Below, in pieces: positions 6,942-15,613 of a stretch of DNA of 64,000 bases (the stretch's first letter is position 1; each line of letters starts with the position of its first letter). This DNA comes from an uncultured Oscillospiraceae bacterium. Lineage in GTDB: Bacteria > Bacillota > Clostridia > Oscillospirales > Acutalibacteraceae. The notes under the pieces were generated by a model. The model was not told the origin of the DNA. It searched no databases and worked only from the letters and a program-made list of their open reading frames with translations. Where the stretch lies: contig CAJJNV010000001.1 in assembly GCA_905193225.1 (NCBI GenBank), forward strand, positions 124,001 through 188,000, written 5' to 3'. A program made the translations under genes and the position numbers.

Positions 6942-7958
6942 ATGAAAAAAGCTTTTAAAGTAATCGCACTTGTTCTTTCGGTAGTAATGATGATGGCCGC
7001 ATTCGCTTCCTGCTCGGGAAACGACAACAAAGATGAAACTTCCACCGACGCAAAAAACACCGACAAAACCCTTAAGATCGGAATTATCCAATATATGAGC
7101 CACCCCTCTCTCGACAACTGCTATCAGGGAATCAAAGAAGCTCTCGACGCTTCCGGCCTTAAATTTGAAATAGATTATCAGACCGGCTCCAGCGCATCGG
7201 CCGATTCCGATTGCGCAAGCTTCGCCAAGAATATGGTCGCCGCAAATGTTGATATGATTTTCGCCATTGCAACTCCCGCCGCCAAAGCCGCATACAGCGC
7301 CACCGACGACACCGACATTCCGGTTATCTTCTGCGCCGTCAACGATCCCGTTGCCGCAAAGCTGGTACAGTCCTCCGAAGTCCCCGGCGACAAATGCACA
7401 GGTACCTCCGATGTTCTCGATCTCGAGGCTCAGGTAAACATGATCATGGCCATGCAGCCCTCCGTTAAGAAGATCGGTATTCTCTACACCTCCTCCGAAG
7501 ACAACTCTATCACCAACCTTGCAAGATTCAAGGAAGTTTGCGAGCAGAAGGGCGTTGAAGTGGTTCCCTCGGCCGTTCAGAACGCTTCCGACATTCCCTC
7601 CGCAGCCGATGAGCTTGCCTCCAAGGTCGATTGCATCAACAACTTCACCGACAATAATGTTGTTAACAACCTTTCGGTAGTGCTTTCCGCCGCCGACAAA
7701 TACAAGATTCCCGTATACGGTTCGGAAGAAGAGCAGGTTAAAAACGGCTGCCTTGCATCGGTCTCCATCGACTATGTAGCACTCGGAAAGGTCACCGGCC
7801 AGATGGGCGTTGATGTATTCGGCGGTGCCGACATCACCAAAATGGCAGTTAAAACCATTACCGATGCCACCCCCATCGTCAACACCGACGTTCTCGAAGC
7901 TCTTGGAATGACCCTTCCCGCAGATTATACGTCCGCTCAGACCGTTAAAACCAACTGA
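6942..7958 (+). CDS. trpX: Tryptophan ABC transporter substrate-binding lipoprotein
   Basis: The 338-residue product has a lipoprotein signal (KVIALVLSVVMMMAAFASC, with the lipidated Cys at about residue 24) followed by a Thr/Asp/Lys-rich linker and a periplasmic-binding-like domain of the ABC_sub_bind family: LKIGIIQYMSHPSLDNCYQG, then ATPAAKAAY, PVIFCAVNDPVAA, and the hinge KKIGILYTSSEDNS. This family binds small hydrophobic or aromatic ligands. The T-box with a UGG specifier upstream, and permease and ATPase genes downstream, identify it as TrpX. The start follows AAGAGGTAATTAAAA. Confidence 0.9.
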   Translation: MKKAFKVIALVLSVVMMMAAFASCSGNDNKDETSTDAKNTDKTLKIGIIQYMSHPSLDNCYQGIKEALDASGLKFEIDYQTGSSASADSDCASFAKNMVAANVDMIFAIATPAAKAAYSATDDTDIPVIFCAVNDPVAAKLVQSSEVPGDKCTGTSDVLDLEAQVNMIMAMQPSVKKIGILYTSSEDNSITNLARFKEVCEQKGVEVVPSAVQNASDIPSAADELASKVDCINNFTDNNVVNNLSVVLSAADKYKIPVYGSEEEQVKNGCLASVSIDYVALGKVTGQMGVDVFGGADITKMAVKTITDATPIVNTDVLEALGMTLPADYTSAQTVKTN

Positions 7959-7998
7959 TAAGTTAATCGACCGTCAATCAGCCAAATTGAATTTATAA

Positions 7999-8036
7999 GC
8001 CGATCGGCCTGTGCATTAAATGTATGGTCGATCGGC
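7999..8036 (+). other. Intercistronic hairpin between trpX and trpY
   Basis: GCCGATCG (7999-8006) and CGATCGGC (8029-8036) are perfect inverted copies with a 22-base loop. It lies in the 184-bp gap between trpX and trpY with only a weak A/T tail. It could protect the trpX message end, allowing more binding protein than permease, or act as a weak terminator. Confidence 0.5.
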
Positions 8037-8142
8037 AAAAATTAAGATGTTCACTTTTTTTAAGTAAAATACAATAAGTCCTCTAACACAATCTTGATAC
8101 GACCGCAAACAACACGAAAACAACTTTTAAGGAGAGCACATA

Positions 8143-9090
8143 ATGTTATCATTTTTAAGCTCGGCAGAGGTTTTTATCTCGGGTGGATTGGTATTTTCGC
8201 TCATCGCCATGGGATATTACATAACCTATCACATTCTCGATTTCCCCGATCTGACAGTGGAAGGAACCTTCCTTTCGGGAGCGGTGGTCTTCGGACTTTG
8301 CTGTTATCACGGTATAAATCCCTGGATCGGTCTTATATTCGCCTTTTTTGTCGGATGTTTCTTCGGTTTTATTACCGGAATACTCAATGTCAAGCTTAAA
8401 ATCCGCGCTCTTCTTTGCGGAATTTTGGTTTCCACAAGCCTTATTACCATTAACCTCATCGCCACGTCGGCCGGAATGGTTAAAGATTTCACCGGTCAGG
8501 AAAGCTCCTCCATCTCATTCGGACGGTCGGTAAAGACCCTCCACGACCACTTTTTCGGAAATCTAATTCCCTCCAAAGTTAACGGTATCGCCGTTAGAGA
8601 TCTTGTGATTTTCCTTATAATCGTCGTGGCCTGCAAGCTGCTTTTGGATTTCTACCTTAAGACCAAAAACGGACTGCTGCTCAGAGCATCCGGCAACAAT
8701 CAGCAATATGTTAAAATGCTGGCAAAGGATCCCGGCAGAAGCAAGATCATCGGTCTTGCGGTGGGTAACGGCCTTGCGGCGGTATCGGGCGCACTTTACA
8801 CCCACATCAGCGGAAATGTCAGCCAAAGTATGGGCATCGGCACAATAGTCATCGGCCTTGCATCCCTTATAATCGGACTCTCGCTCTTTAAGGGCGTTAA
8901 GTTCTTAAAACCCACCACAAAGGTCATTCTCGGCACCATTATATATCAGGCCTGTCTGACCGCCGCACAAAAGCTTGGCGTACCCAGCGCTTACAACAAG
9001 CTCATTATGGCCGCAATATTCACCATTGCCCTTGTACTCAGCGGAAAATTCAGCAAAAAAGGAGGTAACGCCCGTGTTGAAGTTAAATAA
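8143..9090 (+). CDS. trpY: Tryptophan ABC transporter permease
   Basis: This 315-residue integral membrane protein has about eight hydrophobic helices and belongs to the BPD_transp_2 (LivH-like) permease class. Landmarks are ITYHILDFPDLTVEGTF (about residue 30), ALLCGILVSTSLITINLIAT, and the cytoplasmic coupling region GLLLRASGNNQQYVKMLAKD (about 180), then AVGNGLAAVSGALY. It lies between the lipoprotein and ATPase genes and overlaps the ATPase gene by 17 bp. AAGGAGAGC precedes the ATG. The C-terminal codons hold the GGAGG that starts the next gene. Confidence 0.9.
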   Translation: MLSFLSSAEVFISGGLVFSLIAMGYYITYHILDFPDLTVEGTFLSGAVVFGLCCYHGINPWIGLIFAFFVGCFFGFITGILNVKLKIRALLCGILVSTSLITINLIATSAGMVKDFTGQESSSISFGRSVKTLHDHFFGNLIPSKVNGIAVRDLVIFLIIVVACKLLLDFYLKTKNGLLLRASGNNQQYVKMLAKDPGRSKIIGLAVGNGLAAVSGALYTHISGNVSQSMGIGTIVIGLASLIIGLSLFKGVKFLKPTTKVILGTIIYQACLTAAQKLGVPSAYNKLIMAAIFTIALVLSGKFSKKGGNARVEVK

Positions 9091-9847
9091 TGTGACCACC
9101 GTCTTTAACAAAGGCACGGTGGACGAAACCACCCTTTTTGACGGCTTTAATCTTACGGTCGACAAGGGAGAATTTGTGTCGGTCATCGGCTCAAACGGAA
9201 GCGGCAAAACAACAATGCTTAATCTCATCTGCGGTTCCCTCTTTCCCGACAGCGGCAGCGTGGAGTTTGAAGGCAGAAACATCACGAAAATTCCCGAATA
9301 TAAACGCGCAAAGTTCTTGGGCCGCGTTTTTCAGGATCCAAAGCTCGGCACCTGCGAAGGACTGACCATTCTCGAAAATATGTCCCTTGCAGACAACAAA
9401 AATCGGGCATACAACCTCTTCCCTGCCCTTAACCGCAAGCGTTTCGACTATTACCGTTCTTTGCTTGAGGAATGTGAGCTTGGCCTTGAAAACCGTATGA
9501 ACGTCCCCGTGGGAAACCTCAGCGGCGGCCAGCGTCAGGCGCTTGCTCTCGTTATTGCCAATATGACAAAAATCGACATGCTCATTCTCGACGAACACAC
9601 GGCGGCACTTGATCCTAAATCTTCCGAAATTATAATGAAGCTGACCGATAAATTCGTTAAAAAATCCGGCATCACAACAATGATGGTCACCCACAATCTC
9701 CGCTTTGCCATCGAATACGGTACAAGGCTTATAATGATGCACGAAGGTCACTGTGTCCTCGATATTAAGGGCGAGGATAAACAAAAAGCCTGCGTCGACG
9801 ACATTTTAAAGCTTTTCAACGAAATAAGCATAGAATCGGGCAACTGA
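9074..9847 (+). CDS. trpZ: Tryptophan ABC transporter ATP-binding protein
   Basis: All ABC ATPase motifs are visible: Walker A GSNGSGKTT (about residue 42), Q-loop VFQDPKLGTC, signature NLSGGQRQALALV (about 150), Walker B MLILDEHTAALDP, and switch VTHNLRFA. The product is 257 residues. I place the start at GTG 9074 because GGAGGTAACGCCC precedes it directly; the longer open frame starting at 8975 would lie inside trpY. It energises the TrpXYZ importer and is the last gene of the T-box operon. Confidence 0.92.
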   Translation: MLKLNNVTTVFNKGTVDETTLFDGFNLTVDKGEFVSVIGSNGSGKTTMLNLICGSLFPDSGSVEFEGRNITKIPEYKRAKFLGRVFQDPKLGTCEGLTILENMSLADNKNRAYNLFPALNRKRFDYYRSLLEECELGLENRMNVPVGNLSGGQRQALALVIANMTKIDMLILDEHTAALDPKSSEIIMKLTDKFVKKSGITTMMVTHNLRFAIEYGTRLIMMHEGHCVLDIKGEDKQKACVDDILKLFNEISIESGN

Positions 9848-9874
9848 TTTAGACTCTTAAGAACTTATACACTT

Positions 9875-9911
9875 CTAATTAAAGCCATCATTTCACGGTG
9901 GCTTTAATTAG
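9875..9911 (+). terminator. Hairpin after trpZ, probable terminator
   Basis: Perfect 13-bp arms CTAATTAAAGCCA (9875-9887) and TGGCTTTAATTAG (9899-9911), loop 11 bases, followed by a short TGTCTTATAAA. The T-tract is weak, but the position 27 bp after trpZ fits. Confidence 0.65.
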
Positions 9912-9928
9912 TGTCTTATAAATATAGG

Positions 9929-9957
9929 TTGATTTTATCCTATTATCGTGATATAAT
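9929..9957 (+). promoter_or_regulatory. Promoter of the phd-doc pair
   Basis: TTGATT (9929-9934), 17-bp spacer, consensus TATAAT (9952-9957) with TGA directly before it. Transcription would start near 9964, leaving a leader of only about 12 bases whose first bases are the ribosome binding site GAGGTGA. Confidence 0.85.
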
Positions 9958-9975
9958 ACAAATGAGGTGATATTA

Positions 9976-10227
9976 ATGATGGTAAATACAAATAACATTG
10001 TACCTATGACTGACGCCAATCAAAACTTTTCCAAGGTTGTTAGGCTTGTTGATGAGAACGGTATGGCAGTAATCATGAAAAACAATAAACCTCGTTATAT
10101 TGTCGTAGATTTCGACCAATATGATTATATTTCTGCCGCCATAAAAGCACGAAAGGATAAAATTAACACCGCCGCAAATAAGATCATTGATGAAAACTTG
10201 GAAGCATTTACGGAGCTTGCGAAATGA
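9976..10227 (+). CDS. phd: Antitoxin of the Phd/YefM family
   Basis: The 83-residue product shows the Phd/YefM N-terminal DNA-binding fold: VPMTDANQNFSKVVRLVDENG, then MAVIMKNNKPRYIVVDFDQYD. In this family the N-terminus represses the promoter and the C-terminus wraps the toxin. The ATG at 9976 (or the next at 9979) follows GAGGTGAT; the GTG at 9967 is part of that ribosome binding site. The stop overlaps the toxin start by four bases (10224), as expected for an antitoxin-toxin pair. The pair is flanked by terminators on both sides and has its own promoter. Confidence 0.88.
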   Translation: MMVNTNNIVPMTDANQNFSKVVRLVDENGMAVIMKNNKPRYIVVDFDQYDYISAAIKARKDKINTAANKIIDENLEAFTELAK

Positions 10228-10598
10228 TTTTGCTTACTGTAGATGAAATCATTTCTTTGCACCATAAGCTGATAAACAAAACCGGTGGAAGCGGCGGTAT
10301 TCGTGATGTCGGTTTGCTTGAATCAGCTGTTTACAGCACCGAGACTTCTTTTGATAATATAGAACAATATCAGTCTGTGGAGCAAAAAGCCGCCCGTTTG
10401 ATGTTTTCGCTTGTCAATAATCACGCATTTGTCGACGGAAACAAGAGAATCGGCGTTTTGGCCATGCTTGTCACACTTGAACTTAATGGGGTTACATTGA
10501 AACATACACAAAACGAACTGATTAAACTGGGATTATCGGTGGCAGATGGCACAAAAAAATATTGTGATATATTAAATTTTATAAATCAACACAGTTAA
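10224..10598 (+). CDS. doc: Toxin of the Doc (Fic/Doc) family
   Basis: The 124-residue product is a stand-alone Doc domain. It starts with the Doc signature LTVDEIISLHHKLINKTGG and has the active-site loop NHAFVDGNKRIGVLAMLV at about residue 71, with His, Phe, Asp, Asn, Lys and Arg of the HxFx(D)xNKR motif intact. Doc enzymes inactivate EF-Tu by phosphorylation; the Lys in place of the second Gly of classic Fic (GNGR) is the Doc feature. All key residues are present, so an active toxin neutralised by the upstream Phd is likely. Confidence 0.92.
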   Translation: MILLTVDEIISLHHKLINKTGGSGGIRDVGLLESAVYSTETSFDNIEQYQSVEQKAARLMFSLVNNHAFVDGNKRIGVLAMLVTLELNGVTLKHTQNELIKLGLSVADGTKKYCDILNFINQHS

Positions 10599-10600
10599 CA

Positions 10601-10638
10601 GAAAACGGACGGTAACCTGCTTGTTACCGTCCGTTTTC
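10601..10638. terminator. Strong bidirectional terminator between doc and rmuC
   Basis: Perfect 16-bp arms GAAAACGGACGGTAAC (10601-10616) and GTTACCGTCCGTTTTC (10623-10638) with a six-base loop. The two converging genes share it. Confidence 0.9.
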
Positions 10639-10661
10639 GTTATTAGTGAAAATTATTAAAC

Positions 10662-11882
10662 TTACAAATCGCCATTAAAATGGTCGCCCGATGAAATGCC
10701 GAGAATGCTGTCCGCTTCGTTTGAATCGATAAGCTCCACCGATTTAAGGTTTTTCTGAATGATGCTGTTGCGCTTTTGAGCATCCTCGATTGTGGAGCCT
10801 GCCTCATCAATCTTCTTTTTGACCTTTAAAAGCAACCCTTCAAACTTGTCATACTGGGTCCTGACGGCACCGAGCACCTTCCACACCTCCGAGGCTTTTT
10901 TATCAAGAGCAATGGTGCGAAATCCCACCCTAAGAGTATTTAAAAAAGCGGTTATGGTGGTGGGACCGCATATCATAACGCGGTATTTTGTCTGTATTTC
11001 CTCGCAAAGGCCGGGACGGCGCAGCACCTCGGCATAAAGCCCCTCGGTGGCGAAAAACATTATGGCAAAATCGGTGGTTTTCGGCACGTCGATATAAAGC
11101 TCCGCTATGGTTTTTGCCTGGTTTTTGACCGTCTGTTCAAGTGCCTTAGTGGCAGCCTCCATTGCCGCTTTGTCGGCATTTTCGGCTGCGTCGCATATTC
11201 TTATGTAGTCCTCCTGTGGAAATTTTGAGTCAATCGGCAGCCACACAAATTTCCCCTCGTCGGTGCGGGAGGGTATTTTTATAGCAAACTCCACCCGCTT
11301 TGTGTCGTTTTTGGTAGAAACATTGCATTCGTACTGCTCTTTTGTAAGGGTCTGTTCGAGAATGTTTCCAAGCTGCACCTCTGCCCAGGTTCCGCGGGAT
11401 TTGACATTTGTCAGCACCCGCTGAAGATCACCAACGCTTCCGGCAAGCTTGTGCATTTCGCCAAGGGATTCGTGAACGCTTTTTAGCTGTTCGGAAACCA
11501 CCTTAAAGCTGCTGTCAAGCCTTTTGGAAAGGGTGTCGGTCAGCTTTTCGTCAACCGTCTGTCTCATTTCGTCAAGCTTCTTTTCGTTGCTCTGCTGAAG
11601 CCGCTGAACGCTTTCGGTGAGGGTAACATTAAGCTTGTCGCTTTGCTTTGTATTCATTTCCTGAATGTCGCGAATGAGGACATTCATTTCTTTCAGGCTT
11701 TCGGCCGTTTCCCTTCTGTTGCGCTGAAATTCGTCGGCCACATAGCCCTCCATGCGGCGGAAATTCTGCTCGTTTTTCTGACTGTCCTGTTCCCTGCCGT
11801 CATCTTTTTTGGCTTTAAGCAATATAACCGCCTCAAGAATAATTATAACGGCCGCAAGTCCCATTAAAATGTATAGCTCCAT
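10662..11882 (-). CDS. rmuC: DNA recombination protein RmuC family
   Basis: The 406-residue product starts with one membrane helix (ELYILMGLAAVIIILEAVILL), followed by a long charged coiled coil (about 30-160) and the RmuC nuclease-like domain: KSRGTWAEVQLGNILEQ, WLPIDSKFPQEDY (the conserved D-S-K-F-P segment), KTTDFAIMFFATEGLYAEVL and GPTTITAFLNTLR. RmuC limits inversions and is grouped with PD-(D/E)XK nucleases. The start at 11882 follows AAAGGAGAG; a longer frame starts 12 codons upstream without a good site. It stands alone behind its own promoter. Confidence 0.93.
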   Translation of the reverse strand: MELYILMGLAAVIIILEAVILLKAKKDDGREQDSQKNEQNFRRMEGYVADEFQRNRRETAESLKEMNVLIRDIQEMNTKQSDKLNVTLTESVQRLQQSNEKKLDEMRQTVDEKLTDTLSKRLDSSFKVVSEQLKSVHESLGEMHKLAGSVGDLQRVLTNVKSRGTWAEVQLGNILEQTLTKEQYECNVSTKNDTKRVEFAIKIPSRTDEGKFVWLPIDSKFPQEDYIRICDAAENADKAAMEAATKALEQTVKNQAKTIAELYIDVPKTTDFAIMFFATEGLYAEVLRRPGLCEEIQTKYRVMICGPTTITAFLNTLRVGFRTIALDKKASEVWKVLGAVRTQYDKFEGLLLKVKKKIDEAGSTIEDAQKRNSIIQKNLKSVELIDSNEADSILGISSGDHFNGDL

Positions 11883-11947
11883 TTTCCGCTCTCCTTTAGA
11901 TTTTATGATGTTTTTCATTTATGCATTATTCAATTTTCATTGTTGCT

Positions 11948-11976
11948 ATTTTACCACAGTCTGTCGGTTTTGTAAA
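11948..11976 (-). promoter_or_regulatory. Promoter of rmuC
   Basis: On the minus strand TTTACA (11976-11971), 17-bp spacer, TAAAAT (11953-11948). The rest of the gap to 12175 holds no gene that I can support; plus-strand frames there lack ribosome binding sites. Confidence 0.7.
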
Positions 11977-12175
11977 CAGCGCGAAAAAGCTATGTCCTAA
12001 AATCGGGACAAAAATCCCGAAAATTCTGAAAAAGCCGTTTTATCGCAAGCGTTACTTTCTGCAAGCATCGCATTTTCAGACAATAATAAAATACGCCGTT
12101 AAATGCGGAAAAGCAGGTATTAAAAAAAATTTCGGCAAATATATCGGACAAAAAGACTTTCGGCAAATCTGTCGC

Positions 12176-12218
12176 ACAAAAAATAAAAAGCGGAAAACCT
12201 TAATATAAAGCCTTCCGC
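12176..12218 (-). terminator. dnaJ: Terminator of the hrcA-grpE-dnaK-dnaJ operon
   Basis: On the minus strand GCGGAAGGCTT (12218-12208) pairs with AAGGTTTTCCGC (12201-12190), with G-U pairs and one bulge, and is followed by TTTTTATTTTTT. It lies 37 bp after the dnaJ stop. Confidence 0.8.
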
Positions 12219-12254
12219 AGCATAAGCAACCCCGGTTAAAGTACCGGATGTTCA

Positions 12255-13379
12255 TTATTTTTTAAATTTTCCAAAGAAAGATTTGCGCTTTTTATAGTTG
12301 TCATCGCTTAATGTGGCGCTGAAATCCTTAAGAAGGGATTTTTGCTTTGAGTTAAGATTCTTAGGTACCTCAAGCACTACCTTGACATACTGATCGCCCC
12401 TAATGGAGGAATTGATGCGGGTAATGCCCTTGCCTCTCAGCTTGAAGACATCGCCCGGCTGAGTTCCCTCGGGAATGTTGTATTTAACATTTCCGTCGAG
12501 GGTGGGGACGGTCAGCTCGTCTCCCAGAGCAGCCTGAGTAAAGGTTATGGGAAATTCGCACCACACGTCAAAGCCTCTGCGCTCAAAAATAGGATGGGGC
12601 CTTACCGCAACGGTGATTCTCAGATCGCCCGAGGGGCCGCCGTTGTCGCCTGCGTGTCCGCCTCCGCGAAGTACAAAGGTCTGACCGTCGTCAATTCCGG
12701 CGGGAATCTTGATTTCCTCGTTTTTGGTGCGGCGCACCTTGCCCTTTCCTCCGCAGGAACGGCAGGGCTTTTCGATTATCTTACCCGTTCCCCGGCATTG
12801 GTCGCAAACACGCTGAGACTGCATCACGCCGAAGGGTGTGCGCTGGCTGACATTTATCTGACCGGTGCCGTGACAGGTGGGACAGGTTTTGGGCTGTGAG
12901 CCTGCCTGAGCGCCCGAGCCTCCGCAGGTGTCGCATTTTTCGATGCGGGTGACGGTTATGTTCTTTTTACATCCAAAGGCCGCCTCCTCGAAGGATATGA
13001 CCACCGTCGCGCCTGCGTCCTCTCCCCTTCTGGGGGCGTTAGGATTGCGGGTGCGGCCGCCTCCGCCGAAAAAGCTGCTGAAAATGTCGCCGAGATCGCC
13101 GAAATCAACATTATAAGCGCCTCCGCCGTATCCGCCCGCGCCAAAGTTGGGATCAACTCCCGCGTGGCCGAACTGGTCGTATTTAGCCTTTTTCTCGCTG
13201 TCCGACAGCACCTCATAGGCCTCGTTGACCTCTTTAAATTTTTCCTCAGCGGCCTTGTCACCCGGGTTAAGGTCGGGATGATATTTTTTTGCCTGCTGAC
13301 GGTATGCTTTTTTTATCTGATCCTCCGTGGCGCTTTTATCGACTCCCAGCACCTCGTAATAATCCCGTTTATCCGCCAA
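12255..13379 (-). CDS. dnaJ: Chaperone DnaJ (Hsp40)
   Basis: The 374-residue product is a full type I DnaJ: J domain with the HPD motif (KKYHPDLNPGDK, residue about 33), a Gly/Phe-rich linker (FGAGGYGGGAYN, then FFGGGGRTRN), four CxxCxGxG zinc repeats (CDTCGGSG, CPTCHGTG, CDQCRGTG, CRSCGGKG) between about residues 145 and 210, and the two C-terminal substrate domains. It delivers clients to DnaK and stimulates its ATPase. It is the last gene of the heat-shock operon. Confidence 0.97.
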   Translation of the reverse strand: MADKRDYYEVLGVDKSATEDQIKKAYRQQAKKYHPDLNPGDKAAEEKFKEVNEAYEVLSDSEKKAKYDQFGHAGVDPNFGAGGYGGGAYNVDFGDLGDIFSSFFGGGGRTRNPNAPRRGEDAGATVVISFEEAAFGCKKNITVTRIEKCDTCGGSGAQAGSQPKTCPTCHGTGQINVSQRTPFGVMQSQRVCDQCRGTGKIIEKPCRSCGGKGKVRRTKNEEIKIPAGIDDGQTFVLRGGGHAGDNGGPSGDLRITVAVRPHPIFERRGFDVWCEFPITFTQAALGDELTVPTLDGNVKYNIPEGTQPGDVFKLRGKGITRINSSIRGDQYVKVVLEVPKNLNSKQKSLLKDFSATLSDDNYKKRKSFFGKFKK

Positions 13380-13451
13380 GTTTATTCACTCCAAAATCGG
13401 TTGATTAGTATGTTGATTGGTAATATCGGTTTAGTTTCTGTAATCCGACCA

Positions 13452-13480
13452 ATCGGCCGAGCTTTTTCGACTCGGCCGAT
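13452..13480 (-). other. Intercistronic hairpin between dnaK and dnaJ
   Basis: ATCGGCCGAG (13452-13461) and CTCGGCCGAT (13471-13480) form a perfect 10-bp stem with a nine-base loop. No U-tract follows on the minus strand. It sits in the 229-bp gap and could set the lower dnaJ level by processing or partial termination. Confidence 0.6.
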
Positions 13481-13608
13481 ATGTCTGATTATTTTACGGT
13501 TAAGCAATCAGCATCCGATCGCCGTTTTCCTGTTTGATTGAAGATTTCAATCGTGACAGACCAATCGGTGAATGTTCCGATCGTCAAATCGATTTATCAA
13601 TTCTTTTA

Positions 13609-15468
13609 TCAGTTCTTTTTGTCGTCGTCGGCGTCTTTGTAATCGGCCTCATAAACATTAGAACCGTCTGCTGCGCCGTTTGCGCCTGCTGCTCCGTCGG
13701 CAGGATTTGCACCCTGCTGCGCTGCTGCGGCTTCCTGAGCGGCCTTATACACCTTTTCGGAAATCTTGTATATCTCCTGCTGCAAAGCCTCGGAAGCGGT
13801 TTTGATTTTCTCAATGTCGTCGCCCTTTAAAGCTTCCTTGGTCTCGTCGATCTTGGCCTGAACGGCGGCTTTTTCGCTTTCGTCAATCTTGTCGCCCATA
13901 TCGGTCAGGGTCTTTTCGCACTGATAAACCATCTGGTCGGCATTGTTGCGGATGTCCACATCCTCGCGACGCTTTTTATCCTCGGCAGCATACTGCTCGG
14001 CCTCTTTAACAGCCTTATCGATGTCGTCCTTGGACATATTGGTGCTGGAGGTGATGGTGATGTGCTGCTCTTTGCCGGTGCCCTTATCGGTAGCCGAAAC
14101 ATTAACAATACCGTTGGCGTCAATGTCGAAGGTTACCTCGATCTGAGGAATTCCTCTGGGTGCCGGAGCGATTCCGTCGAGATGGAACACACCGAGGGTC
14201 TTGTTATCCTTTGCAAATTCACGCTCGCCCTGGAGCACGTGTACCTCAACCGAGGTCTGTCCGTCGGCGGCGGTGGAGAATATCTGACTCTTCTTTGTAG
14301 GAATGGTGGAGTTTCTCTCGATAACCTTGGTGTTTATTCCGCCCATGGTCTCGATACCGAGAGACAGAGGAGTAACGTCAAGCAAGAGCAGTCCCTTAAC
14401 GTCTCCGCCGAGCACACCGGCCTGGAGAGCGGCGCCCACGGCAACACACTCATCTGGGTTTATGCCCTTGAAAGGCTCTTTGCCGGTAAAGTTTTTGATT
14501 GCCTCCTGAACGGCAGGAATACGGGTGGAGCCGCCCACAAGAAGTACCTTGTCGAGGTTAGAAGCAGAAAGTCCCGAGTCGGAAAGTGCCTGTTTTACGG
14601 GTCCCATGGTGGATTCCACAAGGTCTGCTGTCAGTTCGTTGAATTTTGCACGGGTAAGGGTGGCCTCAAAATGCTTGGGGCCGTTGGCGTCGGCAGTGAT
14701 GAAGGGCAGGTTAATGTCGGTGGAGGTCATACCCGAAAGGTCGATCTTTGCCTTCTCGGCAGCCTCTTTAATGCGCTGCATAGCCATTTTATCGCCGGTA
14801 AGATCGATACCGTTCTGCTGTTTAAAGGTGTCGACCATCCAGTCCATAATGCGCTTGTCGAAGTCGTCACCGCCCAGACGGTTGTTACCGGCCGTTGCAA
14901 GGACCTCCTGAACGCCGTCGCCCATTTCGATTATGGACACATCGAATGTACCGCCGCCAAGATCGTAAACCATAACTTTTTGGTCGGTTTCCTTGTCGAT
15001 GCCATATGCAAGAGCGGCTGCGGTAGGCTCGTTGATAATACGTTTGACCTCAAGGCCTGCAATCTTGCCTGCATCCTTTGTGGCCTGACGCTGAGAATCG
15101 GTGAAGTATGCGGGAACGGTGATGACCGCCTCGGTCACCTTGTCGCCAAGATAGCTTTCTGCGTCGGTTTTAAGCTTTTGAAGAATGATTGCAGAAATTT
15201 CCTGAGGGGTAAAGTCCTTGCCGTCGATATTGACCTTTCGGGCAGTACCCATATCTCTCTTAATAGATGAAATAGTGCGGTCGGGGTTGGTGATGGCCTG
15301 CCTTTTTGCCACCTGTCCCACCATTCTTTCGCCGTCCTTGGAGAAAGCGACGACAGAAGGAGTTGTTCTTGCACCTTCGGCGTTTGCGATGACCACGGGC
15401 TCGCCGCCTTCGATAACCGCTACGCAAGAGTTTGTTGTACCAAGATCGATACCAATGATTTTTGCCAT
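13609..15468 (-). CDS. dnaK: Chaperone DnaK (Hsp70)
   Basis: The 619-residue product has the three Hsp70 signatures: [12 protein letters not shown] (residue 4), [13 protein letters not shown] (about 170) and [17 protein letters not shown] (about 310), then the linker [15 protein letters not shown] and a substrate-binding domain with a helical lid. The C-terminal 45 residues are Ala/Gly-rich and end in an acidic tail. DnaK folds and disaggregates proteins with DnaJ and GrpE, whose genes flank it. Normal length and position for Firmicutes. Confidence 0.98.
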   Translation of the reverse strand: MAKIIGIDLGTTNSCVAVIEGGEPVVIANAEGARTTPSVVAFSKDGERMVGQVAKRQAITNPDRTISSIKRDMGTARKVNIDGKDFTPQEISAIILQKLKTDAESYLGDKVTEAVITVPAYFTDSQRQATKDAGKIAGLEVKRIINEPTAAALAYGIDKETDQKVMVYDLGGGTFDVSIIEMGDGVQEVLATAGNNRLGGDDFDKRIMDWMVDTFKQQNGIDLTGDKMAMQRIKEAAEKAKIDLSGMTSTDINLPFITADANGPKHFEATLTRAKFNELTADLVESTMGPVKQALSDSGLSASNLDKVLLVGGSTRIPAVQEAIKNFTGKEPFKGINPDECVAVGAALQAGVLGGDVKGLLLLDVTPLSLGIETMGGINTKVIERNSTIPTKKSQIFSTAADGQTSVEVHVLQGEREFAKDNKTLGVFHLDGIAPAPRGIPQIEVTFDIDANGIVNVSATDKGTGKEQHITITSSTNMSKDDIDKAVKEAEQYAAEDKKRREDVDIRNNADQMVYQCEKTLTDMGDKIDESEKAAVQAKIDETKEALKGDDIEKIKTASEALQQEIYKISEKVYKAAQEAAAAQQGANPADGAAGANGAADGSNVYEADYKDADDDKKN

Positions 15469-15613
15469 TTTTATTTCCTCCGAATCTGATTGAATTGATT
15501 ACTTTGTTGAAATTTGTTTTGTTGACTTTTGAATGGTTGTTTTGTAGTTTGTGATATTTATGGTTTTTTATTTAATAATTCCCGCATTTTTAAACGCAGG
15601 CATTAAAAGCGAT

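Noticed and set aside
14062..15270. 402-codon plus-strand open frame opposite dnaK
   Set aside because: It is a shadow of the highly biased dnaK codons; the translation is Cys/Gly/Val-rich with no family pattern and no ribosome binding site.
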